Source: Bacillota bacterium (GTDB taxonomy: Bacteria > Bacillota > Clostridia > Lachnospirales > Lachnospiraceae). Taken from it: a stretch of 6,116 nt of DNA. Made by a program: the position numbers and the translations under genes. The stretch spans positions 1-6,116 of the forward strand of contig JAGFXQ010000216.1 of assembly GCA_017861355.1 (NCBI GenBank). The letters are read 5' to 3'. Under the pieces are notes generated by a model. The model did no database searches and had not been told where the DNA came from. It worked only from the letters and a program-made list of their open reading frames with translations. Position 1 is the stretch's first letter. Each line of letters begins with the position of its first letter. Positions 1-4,825 of this stretch are shown piece after piece.

Positions 1-21
1 ATAGCAGAAGGGAGGAAGACT

Positions 22-1074
22 ATGTCAGAACAACAAAATACAAAATCTAAAATGGTAGGAAAGCAAAGTCTGATGTTTCAGAACCCTCCCATCATCCTAG
101 CCTCCGCTTCTATCGCAGGGAAGAAGGAGAGCGAAGGACCCTTGGGCACTTTGTTTGATGAAATCGAAGAGGATCCTCTACTTGGTAAGAAGACCTGGGA
201 GGAAGCAGAAAGTGAATTAATGAGAAAGGCAGCACTTAAGGTGCTTGAGAAGGCAGGTCTGGCGAGTAGAGATATTCGCTATCTGATCGGAGGCGATCTG
301 TTGGGACAACTGATTGCCACCTCCTTTGGTATCGGCGAATTGGAGATACCGCTGCTTGGTATCTATGGTGCCTGTTCTACAATGGGCGAGGCAATGACGC
401 TGGGATCTATTCTTGTCGAAGGCGGTTTTGCGGATCGTATCCTTGCGATTACCTCCAGCCATTTTGCAGGCGCGGAGAAGCAGTTTCGGACCCCACTGGA
501 TTATGGTAATCAGAGACCTTACTCTGCCTCTTGGACTGTAACCGGAAGCGGAGCTGTAATCATAGCTGATTCGAGCTTTGCACCGAAGGGAAACGAAGCC
601 CAGATAATAATTAAAGGTGTTACCATCGGTAAGATTGTAGATTATGGCCTCAAGGATTCCATGAATATGGGTGCTGCGATGGCACCGGCTGCTTTTGAAA
701 CAATAAAACAGAATTTTGAAGACTTCGGAGTGGACCCCTCCTATTATGATAAGATTATCACAGGAGATCTAGGTTATGTAGGAAAGCAAATTCTGATCGA
801 TCTGTTAAAAGAGAAAAATTTTGATATTTCTGCAAACCATATGGATTGCGGTATCGAAATCTTTGATCAGGACAATCAGGACACTCATGCAGGCGGAAGT
901 GGTTGTGGTTGTTCTGCGATTACCTTCTCAAGCTATATCCTTAAACAGCTTCGGGAAGGCACATGGAAAAGAGTACTGTTTATGCCGACCGGAGCCTTAT
1001 TATCACAGGTAAGCTTTAATGAGGGGAATTCAGTGCCGGGCATCGCTCATGCCGTTATTGTAGAAAGGAGGTAG
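22..1074 (+). CDS. spoVAD: Stage V sporulation protein AD (SpoVAD), thiolase-fold dipicolinic acid uptake protein
   Basis: SpoVAD is part of the SpoVA system, which moves calcium-dipicolinic acid from the mother cell into the forespore; the Bacillus homologue binds dipicolinic acid. The 350-residue product reads as this family throughout. It has an N-terminal thiolase-like half with the GACST segment (Cys118, at the place of the thiolase nucleophile), then a GNQRPYSASWTVTGSGA stretch near residues 162-178, and the hallmark HAGGSGCGCSA near the C-terminal third. No membrane segment or signal peptide is visible, as expected for a soluble, membrane-associated subunit. The length is close to the family norm of about 340. 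The start is supported by an AGGGAGGA-type ribosome binding site at 9-16, just before the ATG. Bases 1-21 may include the very end of a preceding spoVAC, but too little is present to call it. The next gene, spoVAE, starts 4 bp after the stop. Thiolase-like catalysis should not be assumed. Confidence 0.96.
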   Translation: MSEQQNTKSKMVGKQSLMFQNPPIILASASIAGKKESEGPLGTLFDEIEEDPLLGKKTWEEAESELMRKAALKVLEKAGLASRDIRYLIGGDLLGQLIATSFGIGELEIPLLGIYGACSTMGEAMTLGSILVEGGFADRILAITSSHFAGAEKQFRTPLDYGNQRPYSASWTVTGSGAVIIADSSFAPKGNEAQIIIKGVTIGKIVDYGLKDSMNMGAAMAPAAFETIKQNFEDFGVDPSYYDKIITGDLGYVGKQILIDLLKEKNFDISANHMDCGIEIFDQDNQDTHAGGSGCGCSAITFSSYILKQLREGTWKRVLFMPTGALLSQVSFNEGNSVPGIAHAVIVERR

Positions 1075-1078
1075 TTAT

Positions 1079-1435
1079 ATGGATTATATTAAAGCTTTCT
1101 TAGTTGGAGGTGCCATATGTGCTGTTGTACAGATCTTGCTTGATAAAACGAAGCTTCTTCCCGGAAGGGTTATGGTCATCCTGGTATGTACCGGTGCTCT
1201 TCTCGGAGCAGTCGGTATCTATGAACCCTTTGCAAAATGGGCAGGGGCCGGAGCAGGTGTTCCGCTGACCGGGTTTGGAAATGTATTGTTTAAGGGAGTC
1301 AAGGAAGCGGTGGATAAGGAAGGCTTTATCGGAATTTTCAAAGGTGGCTTCACCTCCTCTGCCGTCGGAATATCCTCCGCATTAATCTTTGCATATATAG
1401 CTTCCTGGTTCTTTGGTCCGAAGATGAAATCCTAA
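1079..1435 (+). CDS. spoVAE: Stage V sporulation protein AE (SpoVAE), membrane subunit
   Basis: This is a 118-residue hydrophobic protein of the SpoVAE (SpoVAEb) family, a membrane component of the SpoVA dipicolinic acid channel in the spore inner membrane. Visible features are membrane segments at about residues 4-20, 29-48 and 93-112. Between them lies a glycine-rich loop (AGAGAGVPLTGFGN) and a conserved-looking GFIGIFKGGFTSSAVG region. The length matches the family (about 115-120). The ribosome binding site AAAGGAGG at 1064-1071 lies inside the last codons of spoVAD, 7 nt before the ATG, so the two genes are almost certainly co-transcribed and probably translationally linked. The operon promoter, expected to be forespore sigma-G dependent from family knowledge, is outside the window. 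No convincing intrinsic terminator follows the stop codon. Confidence 0.95.
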   Translation: MDYIKAFLVGGAICAVVQILLDKTKLLPGRVMVILVCTGALLGAVGIYEPFAKWAGAGAGVPLTGFGNVLFKGVKEAVDKEGFIGIFKGGFTSSAVGISSALIFAYIASWFFGPKMKS

Positions 1436-1455
1436 ACCTAGGTATACAATCTCTT

Positions 1456-1484
1456 TTGACATCATATCATGAATGTGATATAGT
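1456..1484 (+). promoter_or_regulatory. Sigma-A-type promoter of the TetR regulator gene
   Basis: A consensus -35 TTGACA (1456-1461), a 17-nt spacer and -10 TATAGT (1479-1484) form a strong vegetative promoter. TG at 1476-1477 adds an extended -10 element. Transcription would start near 1491, giving a leader of about 90 nt before the ATG at 1580. This lies directly downstream of spoVAE and gives the regulator its own promoter, independent of the sporulation operon. Confidence 0.75.
1464..1481. promoter_or_regulatory. Inverted repeat overlapping the regulator promoter, candidate autoregulatory operator
   Basis: The arms ATATCA (1464-1469) and TGATAT (1476-1481) are perfectly complementary and separated by 6 nt. 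They lie in the promoter spacer and run into the -10 hexamer. TetR-family repressors commonly bind such sites over their own promoter, so autoregulation is a reasonable inference. The arms are short and AT-rich, so a chance occurrence cannot be excluded. Confidence 0.4.
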
Positions 1485-1579
1485 ATGCTGAGCTTATGTG
1501 TATGGCTGAAACTTCACCGGATCAGCAGCACAGAGCAATAGAGCAAAAGAGAAAGGGCTGTCAGGTAGGGTGTTATGAT

Positions 1580-2167
1580 ATGTCAGATTCGTTGATTACG
1601 AAAAAAGCAATTGCTACAGGGATTAAGGAGCTATTAAAAAAGAAAAGCTTTGATAAAATAACTGTATCTGATATTACACAGGCTTGTGGGTTAAATCGTC
1701 AGACCTTTTATTATCATTTTCAAGATAAGTATGAATTGGTGGATTGGATTTATTATAATGAAGCAATTTCGATTATAGTAGATGATTTAGACTATGACAA
1801 TTGGAATTCGAAGGTTCTTCAATTTCTTAAGAAGATAAAAGAGGAAGATTATTTCTATATAAATACATTGAAAGCATCGGTGGAGAACGAATTCAGAGAA
1901 TATCTGTTTAAGGTGACAGTAGAGCTGCTATGTGGTGTAATTCATGATATTACCTCAGACACCGGTGTCAATGATAAAGATATTAACTTCATCGCCGAAT
2001 TCTTTGCTTTTGGATTGATTGGAGTCATTGTTGCCTGGGTGCAGAATGGAATGAAAGAAACACCGGAATATGTAGCATCTCAGCTGAAGTATATGGTGGA
2101 AGGTACAGAGAAATATGCCACACTCCGTTATCAGAATAAGCTTCAAAAAGCCGGTGACGATTTATAA
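1580..2167 (+). CDS. TetR/AcrR-family transcriptional regulator (DhaS-like)
   Basis: This is a 195-residue DNA-binding regulator. The N-terminal helix-turn-helix spans about residues 24-53: FDKITVSDITQACGLNRQ, then TFYYHFQDKYELVDW, the classic TetR signature with the FYYHF recognition-helix end. The remaining helical region (about 60-190) would bind a ligand and dimerise; its closest feel is the DhaS-like C-terminal type. I chose ATG 1580, which follows AGGTAGGG at 1563-1570 and gives the usual short N-terminus before the helix-turn-helix. The longer frame from 1496 would add 28 atypical residues, has no ribosome binding site, and would begin only about 5 nt after the predicted transcription start. 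The gene has its own sigma-A-type promoter with an inverted repeat. It overlaps the stop of the convergent 84-codon gene by 6 bp. Likely targets are its own promoter and the YhgE/Pip-like gene downstream, because such regulators often sit beside Pip-like genes. The target and ligand are inferred or unknown. Confidence 0.9.
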   Translation: MSDSLITKKAIATGIKELLKKKSFDKITVSDITQACGLNRQTFYYHFQDKYELVDWIYYNEAISIIVDDLDYDNWNSKVLQFLKKIKEEDYFYINTLKASVENEFREYLFKVTVELLCGVIHDITSDTGVNDKDINFIAEFFAFGLIGVIVAWVQNGMKETPEYVASQLKYMVEGTEKYATLRYQNKLQKAGDDL

Positions 2168-2416
2168 AAGGAAGCTATTACAGAACAATTCCTTTGCGAG
2201 TACCGCATCCTGGTGCTTGCAAGCATCAAATAAAGACTGAATTAATACGGCCTTATCCTCTTCTGATAATTTGTTCGGAAATGCACTGATACCTAGTTCC
2301 ATGATATTTCGTGCACAGCGCTGTGGGGATCGATGCATTCTTCTTAATGTGATATCTAAAGCTGCCTTAAGGGCGGCTTTTTTTATGCTGTGACGAGTGA
2401 AAGAAGTTTGCAACAT
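2162..2416 (-). CDS. Unrecognised small protein, 84 residues
   Basis: I do not recognise this protein family. Coding is supported by a near-perfect ribosome binding site, AAGGAGGT read on the minus strand at 2424-2431, 7 nt before the ATG. The product is compact and looks folded rather than random. It has a basic N-terminal half (HSIKKAALKAALDITLRRMHRSPQRCARN, two probable amphipathic helices) and a more acidic C-terminal half (LSEEDKAVLIQSLFDACKHQDAVLAKELF, again helical). There are three cysteines (34, 66, 79) without a metal-binding pattern, and no signal peptide or membrane segment. It is transcribed divergently from the YhgE/Pip-like gene and convergently to the regulator, whose 3' end it overlaps by 6 bp. 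The overlap and the terminator for the opposite strand inside it make mutual antisense effects possible. Regulatory or DNA/RNA-binding roles would be guesses. Confidence 0.72.
   Translation of the reverse strand: MLQTSFTRHSIKKAALKAALDITLRRMHRSPQRCARNIMELGISAFPNKLSEEDKAVLIQSLFDACKHQDAVLAKELFCNSFLL
2358..2384 (+). terminator. Intrinsic terminator of the TetR gene, lying inside the antisense small gene
   Basis: The arms AAAGCTGCC (2358-2366) and GGCGGCTTT (2372-2380) form a 9-bp stem with one G-T pair and a 5-nt loop (TTAAG). The stem runs into seven T residues (2378-2384), the standard plus-strand intrinsic terminator layout. It is about 190 nt past the TetR stop. In the other strand the same bases encode the KKAALKAAL stretch of the 84-residue protein. 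There the hairpin is not followed by a T tract, so it should act only on plus-strand transcripts. Confidence 0.7.
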
Positions 2417-2423
2417 CGATATT

Positions 2424-2431
2424 ACCTCCTT
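2424..2431 (-). promoter_or_regulatory. Strong ribosome binding site deciding the small gene's start
   Basis: Read on the minus strand this is AAGGAGGT, fully complementary to the 16S anti-Shine-Dalgarno, 7 nt before the ATG at 2416-2414. It is the main reason for accepting the 84-codon frame as a gene. Confidence 0.8.
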
Positions 2432-2476
2432 GGTAGAATGACTTCTATCCTATTCTAGTCAATTACTGGAGATCTT

Positions 2477-2504
2477 CCTATAGACAAACTTCACTGTTTG
2501 TCTA
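2477..2504 (-). promoter_or_regulatory. Possible promoter of the small minus-strand gene
   Basis: On the minus strand, TAGACA (2504-2499, 5 of 6 to the -35 consensus), a 16-nt spacer and TATAGG (2482-2477, 4 of 6 to the -10 consensus) would start transcription near 2470, about 54 nt before the ATG. The 10-bp inverted repeat at 2480-2505 would then cover the promoter almost exactly. A weaker alternative -35, TTGACT (2462-2457), lies closer to the gene but has no good -10. Confidence 0.35.
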
Positions 2505-2505
2505 T
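2480..2505. repeat. Perfect 10-bp inverted repeat, candidate operator
   Basis: ATAGACAAAC (2480-2489) and GTTTGTCTAT (2496-2505) are exact reverse complements around a 6-nt spacer. The 26-bp site lies in the divergent region between the small gene and the YhgE/Pip-like gene and over the putative minus-strand promoter. Its size suits a dimeric repressor such as the nearby TetR protein. A hairpin in RNA is the alternative, but no transcript is known to cross it as a mature 3' end. Confidence 0.5.
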
Positions 2506-2509
2506 TTCT

Positions 2510-2533
2510 TTGACAAAAATTCAATTGTGTCAA
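2510..2533. repeat. Second, imperfect GACA/TGTC inverted repeat
   Basis: TTGACA (2510-2515) and TGTCAA (2528-2533) are exact inverted copies; including the inner bases, 8 of 9 positions pair, around a 6-nt core. It begins 4 bp after the first inverted repeat and has the same GACAAA-N-TTTGTC-like shape and 6-nt spacing, so the two may be tandem binding sites for one protein. A further TGTCA/TGACA pair spans 2528-2544. Confidence 0.4.
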
Positions 2534-2562
2534 AAAATATGACATTTCAAATTACGTGTCTA

Positions 2563-2591
2563 ATTACATCCATAAAATACAGTGATATACT
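2563..2591 (+). promoter_or_regulatory. Probable promoter of the YhgE/Pip-like gene
   Basis: The -10 TATACT (2586-2591) is preceded by TG (2583-2584) as an extended -10. A weak -35, ATTACA (2563-2568), sits 17 nt upstream. The layout matches the regulator promoter position for position: both contain ACATC, then 11 nt, then GTGATATA. The start would be near 2598, leaving a leader of about 64 nt. The weak -35 and the nearby inverted repeats suggest a regulated promoter. Confidence 0.55.
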
Positions 2592-2651
2592 TCCGGTTAG
2601 GAAAGAAAACAACAATGAAGAGATAAGTGTATGCCGATGAAGCGGCAGAAT

Positions 2652-2657
2652 GGAGGT
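2652..2657 (+). promoter_or_regulatory. Ribosome binding site deciding the start of the YhgE/Pip-like gene
   Basis: GGAGGT lies 4 nt before the ATG at 2662. An in-frame ATG at 2650 overlaps this site and has no ribosome binding site of its own, so 2662 is preferred and the product is 674 rather than 678 residues. Confidence 0.75.
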
Positions 2658-2661
2658 AATT

Positions 2662-4686
2662 ATGAAACATAATGTAAAGAAGACGATAATCCGTATCGTC
2701 GTAGTGGCGGCAGTCATTATTATTCCACTACTCTATAGCTACTTATATCTAGGGGCCTTCTGGGATCCCTATTCCAGACTGGAGGACCTGCCGGTAGCTG
2801 TGGTCAATAATGATAAAGGTGCAATGATTAATGATGAAGAACGCAATGTCGGTGAAGAACTATGGAATAAACTACAGGACAGTGCAGAGTTAAAGTTTGA
2901 TTTGGTGGATGGAGAAACCGCGAAGGAAGGAACTGAGGGTCATGAGTACTATGCAATGATTGTAATACCCGAAAACTTCTCGGAAGATATAGCATCTGCA
3001 AGTACATCCAATAAAGAAACGGCTACGATCACATACTCAGCAAATGAGAAACGGAACTATCTTGCAAGCCAAATTCTAAAAAGTGCGATTACACAGGTAG
3101 AGGAGTCGATTCAGACCAGTATTGATTCAGAGATCGTCGGACAATTAGCAGATACCATCAATGCAGTCCCGGATCAGATGCTTCAACTGCAGGATGGTAT
3201 TACGAAATTGCAGGACGGTGCTAACCAGCTGCAGGACGGTACGACCTCTCTTGCAGAGGGTACAAAGACTTTTCATGATAAATTCCTCTTGTATCAACAG
3301 GGAGTAACCGACCTAAAAACCGGTGCATCCAAACTGGCAGCAGGTGCAGGAACACTGGACAGCGGATTAGCAGAGCTTCAACAGGGTGCACATCAGCTGA
3401 CTCAAAAAACCGAGAATATCAATCAATTAGCGGTTGGGGCACAAGCACTTGCCGCCGGATCAAGTCAGTTGGAAACTGGGATCACACAGTATCGTACCGG
3501 GGTTGATTCACTAATCAGTTCGGTAAATAGTACCTCGGCATTTTTAAAGCAGTATGTTACCAGTGTGAATCCCAGTATTATGAAGGATCCGGTTTTTGCA
3601 GCTTTTATTGCTAAGATGTCCAATCCTGATAATGCAAAGAATATAGAAGCACTGCAGGCTGCGGGTGCTACACTGACGGAAGCGTCCAAGCAGATCAGTG
3701 AAGGAAGCACACAGCTTTCCGCTGGCTGTCAAAGCCTACCTCAGTTGAAGGATGCATTGAACAAGATGTCTCTTGGCTTAGACCAGGTGAAAGCAGGATC
3801 GCTTCAGTTGACCCGGGGATCCAAGAGCCTGAAGGACGGACTTGGGACAGTGGATCACGCAACAACCCAGCTGGCTGCCGCTACCAATGATATCATGTCA
3901 GGAGCAGAAGCGGTGAAGGACGGTACCGGTGAATTAAAGGATGGAATTGGTACAGCCAAGGATGGTGTCGCTGAAGCAATCACAGATACAAATCAGAGGT
4001 TGGATACTCTCGATGGACTTGCGAAGTATGCAGAAGAACCTGCCAGAATTGAAGCTCAGCCAATTAACGCTGTTCCGAACTACGGTACTGCTTTTGCACC
4101 TTATTTCTTATCCTTATCACTTTGGGTAGGTGCCTTGATTATGTTTGTAGGAATCTATCTGGATACGGAAGGCAAGTTCAAGATATTGACCAGTGCTTCA
4201 GAGCATAGGCTGGCACGTAGCTTCATCTATCTCCTGATTGGCTTTGCACAAGCAATTGCATTGGCACTTGCACTACAGTTTTCACTGGGACTGAATGTAA
4301 CGAATCCTTCCATGTTTTATTTGGCTTGTTGTCTGGTATCCATGGTATTCATCTCAATTGTACAGTTTTTAATGGTTCACTTGAAGGATTTAGGAAAGTT
4401 CTTATCCATCGTCATCCTGATACTTCAGCTTACCTCCTGTGGCGGAACCTTCCCGATGGAGACAATACCAAAATTCTTCAAGGTACTGTATCCGTATATG
4501 CCGATGACCTATTCAGTCGGACTGTTCAAGGATGCAATCAGTGGAAAGGTGACCAAGGATACTGTCTATAATACGACAATCTTAATTGCAATTTTAGTTG
4601 TATTTATGGCACTGACGATTGTTATCTCCGCTATCAAGTCCAGAAGAGTAAAGAAAGTAGAAGAGAAGGAACTCATCGGAGCATAG
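2662..4686 (+). CDS. YhgE/Pip-family membrane protein
   Basis: This is a 674-residue membrane protein of the YhgE/Pip family, named after the lactococcal phage infection protein; the C-terminal half resembles ABC-2 type permeases. In order, it has a membrane segment at about 8-28 and the family-typical FWDPYSRLEDLPVAVVNNDKG just after it. A large extracellular region follows (about 30-470), including YAMIVIPENFSEDI. From about 175 to 450 this region carries repeated LxxGxxxLxxG units predicted to form helical or coiled-coil stalks. Five C-terminal membrane segments lie near 481-501, 520-543, 551-574, 578-596 and 636-658. The QLTSCGGTFP and PYMPMTYSVGLF motifs are typical of the family's last third. 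The physiological substrate is unclear; family members are linked to phage adsorption, secretion or efflux. No ATPase gene is adjacent. It has its own likely regulated promoter, follows a TetR gene that is a plausible repressor, and ends at a strong hairpin shared with the convergent gene. It appears intact. Confidence 0.92.
   Translation: MKHNVKKTIIRIVVVAAVIIIPLLYSYLYLGAFWDPYSRLEDLPVAVVNNDKGAMINDEERNVGEELWNKLQDSAELKFDLVDGETAKEGTEGHEYYAMIVIPENFSEDIASASTSNKETATITYSANEKRNYLASQILKSAITQVEESIQTSIDSEIVGQLADTINAVPDQMLQLQDGITKLQDGANQLQDGTTSLAEGTKTFHDKFLLYQQGVTDLKTGASKLAAGAGTLDSGLAELQQGAHQLTQKTENINQLAVGAQALAAGSSQLETGITQYRTGVDSLISSVNSTSAFLKQYVTSVNPSIMKDPVFAAFIAKMSNPDNAKNIEALQAAGATLTEASKQISEGSTQLSAGCQSLPQLKDALNKMSLGLDQVKAGSLQLTRGSKSLKDGLGTVDHATTQLAAATNDIMSGAEAVKDGTGELKDGIGTAKDGVAEAITDTNQRLDTLDGLAKYAEEPARIEAQPINAVPNYGTAFAPYFLSLSLWVGALIMFVGIYLDTEGKFKILTSASEHRLARSFIYLLIGFAQAIALALALQFSLGLNVTNPSMFYLACCLVSMVFISIVQFLMVHLKDLGKFLSIVILILQLTSCGGTFPMETIPKFFKVLYPYMPMTYSVGLFKDAISGKVTKDTVYNTTILIAILVVFMALTIVISAIKSRRVKKVEEKELIGA
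3187..3249 (+). repeat. Three 21-nt tandem coding repeats within the YhgE/Pip-like gene
   Basis: Near-identical 12-mers (CTGCAGGAYGGT type) begin at 3187, 3208 and 3229, exactly 21 nt apart. They encode LQDG units in a seven-residue period (LQDGITK, LQDGANQ, LQDGTTS). The weaker LxxG continuation through much of the extracellular domain suggests growth by internal duplication of a heptad-like unit. Confidence 0.75.
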
Positions 4687-4722
4687 TGAAAGGTAACTAT
4701 ACCGACATATAGATATCATAGA

Positions 4723-4771
4723 AAAAGAGCTTTTACTTCATCGTTACGTAGTATGAAGTAAAAGCTCTTTT
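4723..4771. terminator. Bidirectional intrinsic terminator between convergent genes
   Basis: A perfect 19-bp inverted repeat (arms 4723-4741 and 4753-4771, loop 11 nt) lies 36 bp after the YhgE/Pip-like stop and 43 bp after the penicillin-binding protein stop on the other strand. The stem contains the core AAGAGCTTTTACTTCAT, and its outer ends are A-rich on the left and T-rich on the right. Either strand therefore gives a hairpin ending in a short T run, and it should stop transcription in both directions. Confidence 0.85.
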
Positions 4772-4782
4772 AATAACAATAT

Positions 4783-4825
4783 AAATTATTGAAGCACGTA
4801 TTTATCAACGAAAATTATTGAAGCA
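4783..4825. repeat. 14-bp direct repeat at the end of the penicillin-binding protein gene
   Basis: AAATTATTGAAGCA occurs at 4783-4796 and again at 4812-4825, 29 bp apart. The second copy contains the stop codon and last codons of the minus-strand gene; the first lies in the intergenic space between that stop and the terminator. It probably reflects a small local duplication. Confidence 0.65.

Noticed and set aside
217..462. Minus-strand 81-codon frame opposite spoVAD
   Set aside because: It is fully antisense to a strongly conserved gene, with no recognisable product or ribosome binding site; a shadow frame.
1496..1579. N-terminal extension of the TetR regulator from ATG 1496
   Set aside because: It has no ribosome binding site, lies about 5 nt after the predicted transcription start, and adds residues unlike the family N-terminus; ATG 1580 fits better.
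2480..2505. The 10-bp inverted repeat as a plus-strand terminator
   Set aside because: The stem is AT-rich, it is followed only by an interrupted T tract, and the regulator transcript already has a better terminator at 2358-2384; an operator role is more likely.
2650..2661. Start of the YhgE/Pip-like gene at ATG 2650
   Set aside because: That ATG overlaps the GGAGGT ribosome binding site that serves the ATG at 2662, and has none of its own.
2631..2672. Short leader frame (13 codons) overlapping the start of the YhgE/Pip-like gene
   Set aside because: It has no ribosome binding site, and an overlap of this length is expected by chance.
3465..3732. Minus-strand frames opposite the YhgE/Pip-like gene
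   Set aside because: Two overlapping frames in different phases opposite repetitive coding sequence; neither has a ribosome binding site or recognisable domain.
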